Positions 16,442 through 25,523 of a DNA stretch of 64,000 nucleotides are shown one piece after another; the stretch's first letter is position 1, and each line of letters starts with the position of its first letter. The stretch covers positions 124,001 through 188,000 of the forward strand of contig NZ_JAJAPX010000004.1 of the NCBI RefSeq assembly GCF_020523965.1, in the 5' to 3' direction. This DNA comes from Neotamlana sargassicola (lineage in GTDB: Bacteria; Bacteroidota; Bacteroidia; Flavobacteriales; Flavobacteriaceae). Both the position numbers and the translations under genes were made by a program. Below the pieces are notes generated by a model. That model was not told where the DNA came from. It did no database searches and saw only the letters and a list, made by a program, of their open reading frames with translations.

Positions 16442-18202
16442 ATGAGCACATTCCAAGATTTAGGTCTTAATGACGACCTATTACAAGGCATTACAGATTT
16501 AGGATTTGAAAAACCTAGTGAAGTACAAGAAAAAGCAATCCCTTTATTATTAAATTCAGAAGAAGATTTAGTGGCATTAGCCCAAACAGGAACTGGTAAA
16601 ACAGCTGCTTTTGGTTTCCCGATGCTACAAAAAATTAACATAGATAGCCGTACTACTCAAGGCTTAATTTTATCGCCAACACGAGAACTTTGTTTACAAA
16701 TTGCTAGCGAAATGAAACTTTATGGCAAGCACTGTAAAGGTTTAAACGTAGTGGCTGTTTACGGTGGTTCTAGTATTACCGAGCAAGCTCGCGACATAAA
16801 ACGTGGCGCACAAGTTATTGTTGCTACACCGGGTAGAATGAAAGATATGATTAGTCGACGTTTGGTTGATATTACTAAAATTGAATATTCGGTTTTAGAT
16901 GAAGCCGATGAAATGCTAAACATGGGCTTTAAAGAAGACATTACCGACATTTTATCGCACACACCTTCCGACAAAAGTACATGGCTATTTTCGGCAACTA
17001 TGCCAAAAGAAGTAGCTGCTATTGCTAAAAACTTTATGCATAACCCACAGGAAATAACGGTGGGTCGCAAAAACGAAAGTACTACAAACGTATCGCACGA
17101 GTATTATTTAGTTAATGCCAGAGATCGCTACCAAGCTTTAAAACGTTTGGCAGATGCAAATCCAGATATTTTCTCGGTTATTTTCTGTAGAACCAAGCGC
17201 GATACCCAAAAAGTAGCCGAAAAACTTATTGAAGATGGTTACAACGCAGGTGCTTTACATGGCGATTTAAGCCAAAACCAACGCGATTTGGTAATGAACG
17301 CCTTTAGAAAAAACCAAATACAAATGCTTGTGGCTACAGATGTAGCGGCGCGTGGTATTGATGTAGATGATGTTACACACGTAATTAACTACCAATTACC
17401 AGACGAAATTGAAACGTACACACACCGTTCTGGCCGTACAGGTCGTGCCGGAAAAACAGGCGTTTCAATGGTTATTGTTAGTAAAAGTGAGGTTAGAAAA
17501 ATTAAAAGTATCGAGCGTATTATAAAACGCCAGTTCGACAAAAAAGAGGTGCCGAATGGCATGGAAATTTGCGAAGTACAATTAAAATCGTTGGCTAATA
17601 AGGTACACGACACCGAAATTAATCACGAAATTGATGCCTATTTGCCAAGTATTAACGAACTTTTTGAAGACACGACTAAAGACGAATTAATTAAAAAATT
17701 CTTTTCCGTTGAGTTTACTCGTTTTTACAATTACTACAAAAATGCCCATAATTTAAATGTTGCAGAAGGTAGTAGCGATAGAGACGAAGGACGCTCTTAC
17801 GGTGGCAACAAAAACGCAACACGCTACTTTATTAACGTGGGTAAAAAAGATGGCTTCGATTGGATGAACCTAAAAGATTTTTTACGTGATCAACTAGATT
17901 TAGGTAGAGATGATTTATTTAAAGTTGAAACTAAAGATAGCTTTTCGTTTTTTAATACTGAAAAAGAATTACAAGAGAAAGTTTTAGCACATTTTACCGA
18001 TTTTAAACACAACGGACGATTTGTAAACGTTGAAGTTTCGGAAAACCGAGGTGGCGGAAGACGCGACAGAAACCGAGGAAGAAAAAAAGATTCTCGTGGT
18101 GGCGGAAGACGCAGCGAAGGAAGATCATCGGGAGGTAACAACAAGCGCGCTAAATCTGGCGCTGGTTTTGGAGCTTCACGCCCAAGACGTTCTCGCAGAT
18201 AG
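16442..18202 (+). CDS. DEAD-box ATP-dependent RNA helicase with DbpA-like RRM and RGG tail
   Basis: RNA helicase of 586 residues. Motifs in order: Q motif (KPSEVQEKAIP), AQTGTGKT, PTRELC, TPGRM, DEAD in VLDEADEML, SAT, ARGIDV and HRSGRTGRAG. After the helicase core (about 1-370) comes an RRM-like DbpA domain (about 455-545, RYFINVGKKDGFDWMNLKDFL) and a very basic Gly/Arg tail of about 45 residues (GGGRRDRNRGRKK ... RPRRSRR). This architecture is that of DeaD/CsdA-type helicases for ribosome assembly and low-temperature RNA unwinding. A terminator follows. Confidence 0.95.
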   Translation: MSTFQDLGLNDDLLQGITDLGFEKPSEVQEKAIPLLLNSEEDLVALAQTGTGKTAAFGFPMLQKINIDSRTTQGLILSPTRELCLQIASEMKLYGKHCKGLNVVAVYGGSSITEQARDIKRGAQVIVATPGRMKDMISRRLVDITKIEYSVLDEADEMLNMGFKEDITDILSHTPSDKSTWLFSATMPKEVAAIAKNFMHNPQEITVGRKNESTTNVSHEYYLVNARDRYQALKRLADANPDIFSVIFCRTKRDTQKVAEKLIEDGYNAGALHGDLSQNQRDLVMNAFRKNQIQMLVATDVAARGIDVDDVTHVINYQLPDEIETYTHRSGRTGRAGKTGVSMVIVSKSEVRKIKSIERIIKRQFDKKEVPNGMEICEVQLKSLANKVHDTEINHEIDAYLPSINELFEDTTKDELIKKFFSVEFTRFYNYYKNAHNLNVAEGSSDRDEGRSYGGNKNATRYFINVGKKDGFDWMNLKDFLRDQLDLGRDDLFKVETKDSFSFFNTEKELQEKVLAHFTDFKHNGRFVNVEVSENRGGGRRDRNRGRKKDSRGGGRRSEGRSSGGNNKRAKSGAGFGASRPRRSRR

Positions 18203-18228
18203 TAGCCATTTAAATAAAATTAAATAGT

Positions 18229-18273
18229 TGTCAACCTGATTTTAATTATTTTTAAATTAGGTTGACATTTTTA
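18229..18273 (+). terminator. Terminator after the DEAD-box helicase
   Basis: TGTCAACCTGATTTTAATT pairs with AAATTAGGTTGACA (a wobble or mismatch or two) and is followed by TTTTTAATTT. Confidence 0.8.
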
Positions 18274-18404
18274 ATTTCAAGCAAAATTTTTAATTAAAAC
18301 GTGTCGATAAGATTAAACTTATTTGTTAATTTTAAGTCAAATTACCGACTAAAAAACGACCGCAAAAATTTTCTTTATTACTTTTACAGCTAAATACCTA
18401 ATTA

Positions 18405-19172
18405 ATGAAGCAATATCTTTTACTTTTTTCTATTTTATTAACATCAGTTTTTTGTTATGCTCAAGATGCTGAAAAAGTAATTGGTGTTGTTATAAATTCT
18501 GCAGATGGAACGCCTTTAGAAAGCGTTAACATTGTTAACTTAAACCAAGTAAAAGGTACAACAACAAACAATAAAGGTGAGTTTACTATTTCGGCAGTGG
18601 CAAACGATACGCTGCATTTTTCATATTTAGGTTTTAAATCTATTAAAGTTAGAGTTACTAACGACTGGTTAAAGTTTGGAAGCTCTGAAATTGCCTTAAC
18701 CGAATTGGCTTTAGCTTTAGAAGAAGTGGTTGTAAATCAACTTACCTTAACAGGTTATTTGGAAGTTGATATAAAACAAGTTCCTGCACCAAACGACAAT
18801 TATCGTTACAGTATTTCTGGCTTGTCTGGTACTGGCTATGAGTCTGGTAAAAAATCGGCCGTATCAAAAGTTTTGGGTTCAATTTTTAATCCTGCAGACT
18901 TTTTACACCGTATGTTTGGTAAAAAACCTAATGAGCTTAGAAAGTTAAAGCAAATGAAGGAAGACGACCAAATTAGAAATCTTTTAGCTTCTCGATTTGA
19001 TCGTGAAATGCTTACCGCCTTACTACAAGTTGACAAGGTAGATTTAGATGAAATTGTAAACCAATGCAACTACTCGCAAGGATTTATTCAATCGGCTAAC
19101 GATTTACAAATTCTTGATGCTATAAGTGAATGCTACGAAGAATATAAGCTTTTAAGTAGAAATCGAGGTTAA
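18405..19172 (+). CDS. Secreted carboxypeptidase-regulatory-like (CarbopepD_reg_2) domain protein
   Basis: Protein of 255 residues. Signal peptide at 1-19 (ending FCYAQ), then a carboxypeptidase D regulatory-like beta-sandwich (about 25-110: GVVINSADGTPLESVNIVNL ... FSYLGFKSIKVRV), as found at the N-terminus of SusC-type receptors, but with no receptor barrel behind it. The C-terminal 140 residues are helical and charged, with no family I recognise. Periplasmic or outer-membrane-associated location is inferred. The last gene before a run of minus-strand genes. Confidence 0.85.
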   Translation: MKQYLLLFSILLTSVFCYAQDAEKVIGVVINSADGTPLESVNIVNLNQVKGTTTNNKGEFTISAVANDTLHFSYLGFKSIKVRVTNDWLKFGSSEIALTELALALEEVVVNQLTLTGYLEVDIKQVPAPNDNYRYSISGLSGTGYESGKKSAVSKVLGSIFNPADFLHRMFGKKPNELRKLKQMKEDDQIRNLLASRFDREMLTALLQVDKVDLDEIVNQCNYSQGFIQSANDLQILDAISECYEEYKLLSRNRG

Positions 19173-19174
19173 TG

Positions 19175-19702
19175 CTAGCTTTCTAATATAGCTTTTAAAT
19201 CAGATAAACCTGCTTCAAAATCCTTTCCAACGGATTTTTCAAAATTAAAAAACAGCATAAAAATATTGGTAGGCGCTGGATTGCTTCCTGAAAAACCCCA
19301 AGTAACTTTAGTGTTGTTTTCATTTATAGCATCAACCATTAAAAAGGCATTCGATAAAGATTTCCAGGGTTTAAAAAAGCGTAGTTCGGTTTCAAGTTTA
19401 TAATTGTTTTCAATATTTTTTATTTCCTGTTCACCAATCCCAACTTGTTTGTTGCCTTCCCATTTGGAAATAAAACCAACTTCTCCATCGGTTCCAATAA
19501 ATTCTTGTTTCATTTCGGGGTCTTTCTTTTTCCAAGGCGACCAATTATCTTGGTTTTTAACCAATTTTAAATAAGCAAAAACCTCTGGCAATGGTTTTTC
19601 TATTTCAACACTTCGGCTAACCCTATACGACCTTGGCGCAATTAAGCTTAATAAAACAAAAATAATAGCAATAGCTAGAACAACATAAAGGAATAAATAC
19701 AT
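19175..19702 (-). CDS. SRPBCC (START/polyketide cyclase-like) family protein
   Basis: Protein of 175 residues with one N-terminal membrane helix (about 2-20), then a helix-grip domain starting SVEIEKPLPEVFAYL and containing QDNWSPWKKKDPEMKQEF and KVTWGFSG. This is the usual layout of membrane-anchored SRPBCC proteins of Bacteroidota. The fold binds hydrophobic ligands in a central cavity; the ligand here is unknown. It ends two bases from the convergent gene at 18405. Confidence 0.88.
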   Translation of the reverse strand: MYLFLYVVLAIAIIFVLLSLIAPRSYRVSRSVEIEKPLPEVFAYLKLVKNQDNWSPWKKKDPEMKQEFIGTDGEVGFISKWEGNKQVGIGEQEIKNIENNYKLETELRFFKPWKSLSNAFLMVDAINENNTKVTWGFSGSNPAPTNIFMLFFNFEKSVGKDFEAGLSDLKAILES

Positions 19703-19744
19703 GGCAGTTAAATTTTAGTTTAGTTCTTAAATTTAGCGAAATAG

Positions 19745-20398
19745 TTACAACTTATAAAAATTTTCTACAATTTGCTCGTAGCTTTTAATTGTTTTCTTAC
19801 ACCAATCTAAACGTTTTGCAAGCATTTCTTCTTCTGTTAATTGCCAATTAACGTTGGTTTGCTTCAGTTTTGTTGTAACATGCTGTAAAATTATAGCTGC
19901 AGAAACCGAAATGTTTAAACTTTCGGTAAAACCAACCATAGGAATTTTTAAATAACAATCGGCTTCATTTAAAACCTCATCAGATAAACCTTCGGTTTCC
20001 CTTCCAAAGAAAAAGCACGACTTTTTAGTAACATCAAATTCATGTAAAACCGTATCGTTAGTATGTGGCGTAGTAGCTACAATTTGGTAACCGTTTTGTT
20101 TTAAACTTTTAATACAATCTTTCACTGTATTAAATCGGTTTAAATCTACCCATTTTTGGGCTCCCATAGCAATTTCTCGATCAATACGTTTTGTATTTAC
20201 CTCTTCTACTATATTCACCTCTTGTATACCAAACACATCGCAACTTCGTATTACAGCGCTTGTATTGTGTAATTGATACACGTCTTCGGTGGCCACTGTA
20301 AAATGCTTCGTGCGCTCTGGCAAAACTTTGTTAAAGCGCTCTAACCTATTCTCGGTTAAAAAAGTTTCGAGATGTTCTAGTAGTTTTATGTCTGTCAT
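19745..20398 (-). CDS. trmH: TrmH-family tRNA/rRNA 2'-O-methyltransferase
   Basis: SPOUT methyltransferase of 217 residues without an N-terminal L30e-like extension, the size of tRNA (Gm18) methyltransferase TrmH. The motifs are visible: TSAVIRSCDVFGIQEVNIVE (motif 1), FFGRETEGLSDEVL (motif 2) and IPMVGFTESLNISVSAAIIL (motif 3). An N-terminal helix and a C-terminal helix (RLDWCKKTIKSYEQIVENFY) match TrmH's extra tRNA-binding elements. The exact position modified is inferred from family resemblance. A single gene, divergent from the sirtuin. Confidence 0.88.
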   Translation of the reverse strand: MTDIKLLEHLETFLTENRLERFNKVLPERTKHFTVATEDVYQLHNTSAVIRSCDVFGIQEVNIVEEVNTKRIDREIAMGAQKWVDLNRFNTVKDCIKSLKQNGYQIVATTPHTNDTVLHEFDVTKKSCFFFGRETEGLSDEVLNEADCYLKIPMVGFTESLNISVSAAIILQHVTTKLKQTNVNWQLTEEEMLAKRLDWCKKTIKSYEQIVENFYKL

Positions 20399-20468
20399 GT
20401 TAGTTAAAAACTATTTTAGTTGTTAAATTTGATGAGATTCCTATACGCCTAGGAACAGCAAATATAAC

Positions 20469-21155
20469 ATGATAAACATGAAACACATAGTCGTTTTAAC
20501 AGGAGCTGGCATAAGTGCCGAAAGTGGTATAAAAACCTTTAGAGATGCCAATGGTTTATGGGAAGGCCACGATGTTATGGAAGTTGCTTCGCCAGAAGGT
20601 TTTAGAGCAAATCCTGAATTAGTTTTAGATTTTTACAACCAACGCCGTCGCCAACTTTTAACCGTAAAACCTAACCAAGCGCATATAGATTTAGCCGAAC
20701 TTGAAAAAAGCTTTAAGGTGTCAATTATTACCCAAAACGTTGACGATTTACACGAACGCGCAGGCAGCACAAATGTTATTCATTTACATGGTGAACTATT
20801 AAAAGCACGAAGTACAAAAAATATAAATGATGTTTTTGAATGTAAAACGGATATTGTTTTAGGTGATTTATGCCAAAACGGACACCAAATACGCCCGCAT
20901 ATTGTTTGGTTTGGTGAAGATGTACCTATGATTGAAAAAGCCATGGAAGTTTGCCAAACCGCCGATATTTTAATAATTATTGGCACATCGATGCAGGTGT
21001 ATCCTGCGGCAGGATTAATGCATTACGCTCCAGATGGTATTCCCGTGTATTTTATAGACCCAAAACCTAGTGTCAATTCTAATAAAAACCTAACCGTTAT
21101 TGCCGAAAATGCGACCACTGGTGTTAGAAAAGTGATTGACCATTATTTGGTTTAA
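20469..21155 (+). CDS. cobB: Class III (CobB/SIRT5-type) NAD-dependent protein deacylase
   Basis: Sirtuin of 228 residues. NAD-binding motifs GAGISAESGIKTFRD (12-26) and TQNVDDLHERAG (88-99), catalytic His107 in HLHGEL, and the Tyr56/Arg59 pair (FYNQRR) that in SIRT5/CobB selects succinyl- and malonyl-lysine are all present. The canonical four-Cys zinc site is not: only Cys125 and Cys135 remain, and the first Cys position reads ARSTK. I recall similar loss in other Bacteroidota sirtuins of this class, so it probably is not damage. The start could also be the second ATG (20478). Confidence 0.92.
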   Translation: MINMKHIVVLTGAGISAESGIKTFRDANGLWEGHDVMEVASPEGFRANPELVLDFYNQRRRQLLTVKPNQAHIDLAELEKSFKVSIITQNVDDLHERAGSTNVIHLHGELLKARSTKNINDVFECKTDIVLGDLCQNGHQIRPHIVWFGEDVPMIEKAMEVCQTADILIIIGTSMQVYPAAGLMHYAPDGIPVYFIDPKPSVNSNKNLTVIAENATTGVRKVIDHYLV

Positions 21156-21478
21156 TGGCTCACCATTTTTAACCCAATAATTGATGTGATGAGTGTTACT
21201 AGAAAAAACAAACGCCAAAATGTTGCTGGTTCTTTAAATATAAAAATGCCAACCAAAACAGTTCCTACTGCGCCAACACCTGTCCAAACGGCATAAGCCG
21301 TTCCAATTGGCAAAACTTTGGTTACTTTAACCAATAAAATCATACTAATTGCTAGGCAAACTAAAAACCCAACAAACCAATATTTAGATTCCATACCGGT
21401 GGTAGATTTTACTTTACCTAAACATGACGCAAAAGCAACCTCGAATAACCCTGCTATAATTAAAAGTATCCAATTCAT
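21152..21478 (-). CDS. SMR family exporter (Gdx/SugE-like)
   Basis: Four-helix small multidrug resistance protein of 108 residues. The essential Glu of helix 1 is present in IAGLFEVAFASCLG (Glu13). The segment LPIGTAYAVWTGVGAVGTVLVG is characteristic. The family splits into Gdx (guanidinium exporters) and EmrE-like multidrug pumps; the helix-4 and helix-2 wording looks closer to SugE/Gdx, with moderate certainty. The start overlaps the glycosyltransferase stop by one base, so it is the last gene of a three-gene operon. The convergent sirtuin stop overlaps its end by four bases. Confidence 0.88.
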   Translation of the reverse strand: MNWILLIIAGLFEVAFASCLGKVKSTTGMESKYWFVGFLVCLAISMILLVKVTKVLPIGTAYAVWTGVGAVGTVLVGIFIFKEPATFWRLFFLVTLITSIIGLKMVSH

Positions 21479-22713
21479 TATTTTGTTTTATTTTTCTCTT
21501 CAATCCATCTACTCATAAATTTGGTGCTTTGCATGGTATGATGCATGAGCATTTGTCCCGTAAAATTGTGAAGTCGGTTTTCGTGAAGTTGTTCTGTTAA
21601 AACTTTAATCTTCTCTAAAAAATTACTCTGAAATTGAGTTTTATTAAATCGCGTATTTACAACCTCAAATCCGGATTGTTGTTTTTGGCTCCAAAGGGCT
21701 TCATTTTGATATAAATCGACAGCTTTTTTCGCGAAATTTTCAGGATTTTCTTCAATAAACCCATTTGGTTCTAGGTTTCCAAACATACCTTCTGCAGCAA
21801 TAGGCGTCATTACACAAGGTGTTCCGTTTTGCATGGCGTCAACTAGTTTACCTTTTAAACCAGCACCAAATCGTAAAGCTGCTAAACATACTCTGGACTT
21901 TTGCATAACCTCATGAACATCTTCAGCAAAACCTTTTATTAAGAAACCTTGTTTTTCGTTGTGAAGCTGATTCACTTTTTGTGATGCATAAGCACCATAA
22001 ATATGCATTTCTGCCTTTGGCAATTCCTTTTTTATAAGTGGCCAAATGCTTTCTTTTAAAAATAAAACGCCATTGTAGTTAGGTTCGTGTAAAAAATTGC
22101 CAATGGTTATAAAATTCTGCCTATTGCTAAACTTGGGCAATTTTTCTAAAACATCGGCTTCAATAGGATTCAATAAAAATGGTAGATAACATAATATAGC
22201 TTCTGGAACTTTAAATTGCGTTTTTAAAATGTCCATCTCTGATTCAGAAATAATTAAACTTAAATCGCAACGGTAAATACTGGCTATTTCACGTTTAGCA
22301 ACATCGTTAAATAAATAAGTTTCATTAAATATTGCATTTGCTTTTAAGGCTTGCTGTCTTCCTTTTCGCAAAACATGTAAATCTTCGGTATCTAAAATCC
22401 GTAATGCATATGGACAATTTTCTGCAACACGCCAACCAAATTGTTCTTCGGTTGCAAACCTATCGAACATAACCACATCGGGTTTCAGGTTCAATATAAA
22501 ATCGTCGAAACTAGAATCGTTTAGTTTTATTTGCTGTTCTGTAACTCCTAATTCTTCTAAAGCAAATGCATTAGCTGTTTTTGTAGTTGTAGTTGCAAAT
22601 GTAATGTTATAATTGGCATGTAAAAACGCATCAATCAACTGCATCATTCGGCTACCTGCCGCAGAACTTTTAGGCTCAGGCCAAACAGAACCAATTATTA
22701 ATAAATTTAGCAT
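21478..22713 (-). CDS. Glycosyltransferase family 4/1-like protein
   Basis: GT-B glycosyltransferase-like protein of 411 residues. The N-terminal Rossmann half starts LLIIGSVWPEPKSSAAGSRMMQL, a Gly-rich opening typical of GT4. The C-terminal half has a HEPNYNGVLFLKESIWPLIKKELP helix, the donor-site region CLAALRFGAGLKGKLVDAMQNGTPCVMTPIAAEG, and a Glu in the usual EN position. No membrane helix. Donor and acceptor are unknown. It is coupled by one-base overlaps to the haem-binding protein gene upstream and the SMR exporter gene downstream. Confidence 0.88.
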   Translation of the reverse strand: MLNLLIIGSVWPEPKSSAAGSRMMQLIDAFLHANYNITFATTTTKTANAFALEELGVTEQQIKLNDSSFDDFILNLKPDVVMFDRFATEEQFGWRVAENCPYALRILDTEDLHVLRKGRQQALKANAIFNETYLFNDVAKREIASIYRCDLSLIISESEMDILKTQFKVPEAILCYLPFLLNPIEADVLEKLPKFSNRQNFITIGNFLHEPNYNGVLFLKESIWPLIKKELPKAEMHIYGAYASQKVNQLHNEKQGFLIKGFAEDVHEVMQKSRVCLAALRFGAGLKGKLVDAMQNGTPCVMTPIAAEGMFGNLEPNGFIEENPENFAKKAVDLYQNEALWSQKQQSGFEVVNTRFNKTQFQSNFLEKIKVLTEQLHENRLHNFTGQMLMHHTMQSTKFMSRWIEEKNKTK

Positions 22714-23180
22714 TAGTGTTCTGAAAAAGCTTCAATGCCATACGAAACGCGAACCATTTTTGCCCACGTTGTAACCGCTTCTATTTGGCTTTCACTTAAT
22801 TTGGCGTCTTTATGAATTAAAGTATAAGATTCTAAAGGCATTTTGTGTTCTTCAATTTCCTCAATCAATTCATCCATTTTATGGTCTTTTCGTTTTACTG
22901 AGTTACTAACCCAATTCGAGAAATTTAAGTGTTTTTTTCCGTCTTCAATATGGTCGGCTAACCAATAATTTACTGGTGTTATTTTACTATACCAAGGGTA
23001 ATTTGTAGCATCGCTATGGCAATCAAAACAAGCTGTTTTTAAAATGGTTTTTACTTCTTCCGACGGTTTTGTTTCATTATAAAATGGCTCAACCGAAGCT
23101 AAACTGCCTTCATTTTTTTCTGGTTGAAAAAATTGAGCTACAATTAAAACTATAACAATTAGGTAAAATATTTTTTTCAT
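22713..23180 (-). CDS. Haem-binding domain protein (single CxxCH)
   Basis: Protein of 155 residues with an N-terminal membrane or signal helix (about 3-17), then CFDCH at residues 51-55, a c-type haem attachment site. It is followed by SDATNYPWYSKITPVNYWLADHIEDGKKHLNFSNW, the conserved pattern of the Haem_bd family; the Met in HKMPLESYTLIH is the likely sixth ligand. It is a periplasmic monohaem cytochrome-like protein with unknown electron partner. First gene of the operon with the glycosyltransferase and SMR exporter; why these three travel together is unclear. Confidence 0.88.
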   Translation of the reverse strand: MKKIFYLIVIVLIVAQFFQPEKNEGSLASVEPFYNETKPSEEVKTILKTACFDCHSDATNYPWYSKITPVNYWLADHIEDGKKHLNFSNWVSNSVKRKDHKMDELIEEIEEHKMPLESYTLIHKDAKLSESQIEAVTTWAKMVRVSYGIEAFSEH

Positions 23181-23226
23181 CGTTTTTATTATTGGTTAAA
23201 TTAGATTCCTAAAATATAAAAAAAGA

Positions 23227-23787
23227 ATGACCACCCAACAACTTTACGAAGAATTAAACTATGTGAACCATTCGCGCGAAAAGCGATTGTATTACGCCAA
23301 TTTAGTTTTAGCAAACGAAAATTTATTTACTAATTTGCTAGATATTCTTTTTAAAACAGACGATAAAATATCGTGTAAAGCGGCTTGGGTGCTCGAATTT
23401 ACTTGTAAAGAAAATTTATATTTAATTATTCCGCATCTCGACTATTTTACAAAAAACATGCAAAAAGTCCACCTCGATCCGGCCGTGAGACCTGTTGCTA
23501 AAATTTGTGAATACTTAGCGAACGCCTTTTATAGCAAAGAAAATAACGAAGTAAAACACGCCTTAACCTTAACGCATCGAGAAAAAATTATTGAGTTGTG
23601 TTTTGATTATCTGATTAGCGACCAAAAAGTAGCAGCCAAAGCATACAGCATGCACACTTTATTTTTATTTGGTAAAGATGCCGACTGGATTTACCCCGAA
23701 TTAAAAACCATTTTACAGCGCGATTTTTACAACCAAAGTGCCGCATTTAAAGCCCGTGCAAAACACATTCTAAAAAAACTAAAATAG
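23227..23787 (+). CDS. HEAT-like helical protein upstream of purB
   Basis: Cytosolic all-helical protein of 186 residues without known catalytic motifs. Repeating amphipathic helices (SCKAAWVLEFTCKENLYLIIPHLDYF and KVAAKAYSMHTLFLFGKDADWIYPEL) look like HEAT/ARM repeats. Proteins like this sit next to purB in many Flavobacteriia and are sometimes misnamed adenylosuccinate lyase because of it; nothing in the sequence supports lyase activity. It has its own gap of 126 bases before purB, which has its own promoter. Confidence 0.8.
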   Translation: MTTQQLYEELNYVNHSREKRLYYANLVLANENLFTNLLDILFKTDDKISCKAAWVLEFTCKENLYLIIPHLDYFTKNMQKVHLDPAVRPVAKICEYLANAFYSKENNEVKHALTLTHREKIIELCFDYLISDQKVAAKAYSMHTLFLFGKDADWIYPELKTILQRDFYNQSAAFKARAKHILKKLK

Positions 23788-23880
23788 AATTGCCTTTTAC
23801 ACCATTAATAATCATTTTTTAAACGCATATTTTTTTGAAAATTTGAAATTCAAGCCACAACGTTTATCGCTTAAAAAAAC

Positions 23881-23888
23881 TATATTTG
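23881..23888 (+). promoter_or_regulatory. -7 element of purB
   Basis: TATATTTG followed by CGC, a textbook Bacteroidota -7 element, 25 bases before the purB ATG. Confidence 0.6.
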
Positions 23889-23913
23889 CGCTTTTAAAAC
23901 AACACACATAAAT

Positions 23914-25257
23914 ATGTCACTTTCAACCTTAAATGCCATCTCTCCAATTGATGGCCGTTATAGAAATAAAGCAAACGCTTTAGCGCCTTATTTTTCTGAA
24001 GAAGCCTTAATTAAATACCGCGTTTTAGTAGAGATAGAATACTTTATCGCACTTTGTGAAATTCCGTTACCGCAACTAGAAAATGTGGATTCGGCTATTT
24101 TTGAAGATTTAAGAGCTATTTACAAAAATTTTACAGCTGAAGATGCTACAGCAATTAAAGACATAGAAAAGGTAACCAACCACGATGTTAAAGCGGTTGA
24201 ATATTTTATTAAAGAGAAATTTGATGCCTTAGGTTTATCTGAATTTAAAGAGTTTATTCACTTTGGATTAACCTCACAAGACATTAATAACACCGCAATT
24301 CCGTTAAGTATTAAAGAAGCCATGAACGATGTTTATGTGCCAGAATACTTAACCGTTTTAAATAAATTAAAAGAATTAGTAACCGAGTGGGCTAGCGTTT
24401 CTATGTTGGCACGTACACACGGGCAACCAGCATCGCCAACCCGTTTAGGTAAAGAAATTGATGTTTTTGTAGTACGCTTACAAGAGCAATTTAATTTACT
24501 TAACGATATACCTAGTGCAGCTAAATTTGGTGGCGCAACGGGTAACTTTAACGCACACCACGTAGCTTACCCAAATATTGATTGGAAAGCCTTTGGAAGT
24601 AAATTTGTACAAGAAAAATTAGGATTACAACACTCCTTCCCTACTACGCAAATTGAGCATTACGACCACATGGCGGCTTTATTTGATACTTTAAAACGTA
24701 TTAATACCATTATTATAGATTTAGATCGTGATATTTGGACCTACGTTGCTATGGATTACTTTAAACAAAAAATTAAAAAAGGTGAAGTTGGTAGTAGCGC
24801 TATGCCTCATAAAGTAAACCCAATAGATTTTGAAAACTCTGAAGGAAATTTAGGCATTGCTAACGCTATTTTCGAGCATTTAGCTGCTAAATTACCTATT
24901 TCTCGTTTACAACGCGATTTAACAGACAGTACCGTTTTACGTAACGTTGGTGTACCTTTTGGGCATACATTAATTGGTTTTAAATCCACTTTAAAAGGTT
25001 TAAACAAACTACTTTTAAACGAAAGTAAATTTGCTGAAGATTTAGAAAACAATTGGGCTGTTGTTGCCGAAGCCATACAAACTATTTTACGTCGCGAGGG
25101 TTACCCAAACCCATACGAAGCCTTAAAAGGTTTAACCAGAACAAACGAAAAAATAAACCAAAATTCTATTTCAAATTTTATTGATACCTTAGAGGTTTCA
25201 GACGAAATTAAAACTGAATTAAAAGCAATTACACCAAGTAATTATACAGGTATTTAA
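23914..25257 (+). CDS. purB: Adenylosuccinate lyase
   Basis: Fumarase/aspartase superfamily enzyme of 447 residues that makes AICAR and AMP in purine biosynthesis. It opens with the characteristic LNAISPIDGRYR. TSQDINNTA carries the active-site Ser/Gln, ARTHGQPASPTRLGKE the catalytic His, and the signature GSSAMPHKVNPIDFENSEGN the flexible catalytic Ser loop. Length and order match the long PurB form seen in gammaproteobacteria and Bacteroidota. A 62-residue membrane protein gene follows four bases downstream. Confidence 0.97.
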   Translation: MSLSTLNAISPIDGRYRNKANALAPYFSEEALIKYRVLVEIEYFIALCEIPLPQLENVDSAIFEDLRAIYKNFTAEDATAIKDIEKVTNHDVKAVEYFIKEKFDALGLSEFKEFIHFGLTSQDINNTAIPLSIKEAMNDVYVPEYLTVLNKLKELVTEWASVSMLARTHGQPASPTRLGKEIDVFVVRLQEQFNLLNDIPSAAKFGGATGNFNAHHVAYPNIDWKAFGSKFVQEKLGLQHSFPTTQIEHYDHMAALFDTLKRINTIIIDLDRDIWTYVAMDYFKQKIKKGEVGSSAMPHKVNPIDFENSEGNLGIANAIFEHLAAKLPISRLQRDLTDSTVLRNVGVPFGHTLIGFKSTLKGLNKLLLNESKFAEDLENNWAVVAEAIQTILRREGYPNPYEALKGLTRTNEKINQNSISNFIDTLEVSDEIKTELKAITPSNYTGI

Positions 25258-25261
25258 AATT

Positions 25262-25450
25262 ATGATGTTAAACAACCAACAAACTTTAGTCGTTTCAGGA
25301 ATTTTAGCCTGCAGTTTTTTTGTTTGTGGCTTGTTAGATATTCTGGATAATTTTTTAATATTAACACTCTTAACCTTAATGTTTTTTGCAATAGTAATTA
25401 ACGTTTTTCGCTCTGGTTTTAAAAATAATGACGAAAATTTAGAAGAGTAA
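25262..25450 (+). CDS. Small two-helix membrane protein
   Basis: Protein of 62 residues consisting of two hydrophobic segments (about 8-27 and 29-50) and an acidic tail (NNDENLEE). It starts four bases after purB and ends before a strong terminator, so it is the last gene of the purB transcript. There are two in-frame ATGs (25262 and 25265). The family is unknown to me; a membrane-anchored accessory role is only a guess. Confidence 0.65.
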   Translation: MMLNNQQTLVVSGILACSFFVCGLLDILDNFLILTLLTLMFFAIVINVFRSGFKNNDENLEE

Positions 25451-25470
25451 ATTCAGAATTTATAATTATT

Positions 25471-25501
25471 AAAAAAAGCTTCCTTTTCGGGAAGCTTTTT
25501 T
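25471..25501. terminator. Bidirectional terminator between purB unit and DUF4252 operon
   Basis: AAAAAAGCTTCC / GGGAAGCTTTTTT around TTTTC, with A and T runs on both sides serving both convergent transcripts. Confidence 0.9.
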
Positions 25502-25523
25502 CATATCAACATTTAACTATAAA

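Noticed and set aside
20469-21155. Sirtuin as part of an anti-phage system
   Set aside because: It is a stand-alone metabolic class III type, with no nuclease, helicase or Argonaute partner beside it.
23227-23787. Annotation as adenylosuccinate lyase
   Set aside because: The protein has none of the lyase motifs; the real purB follows at 23914.
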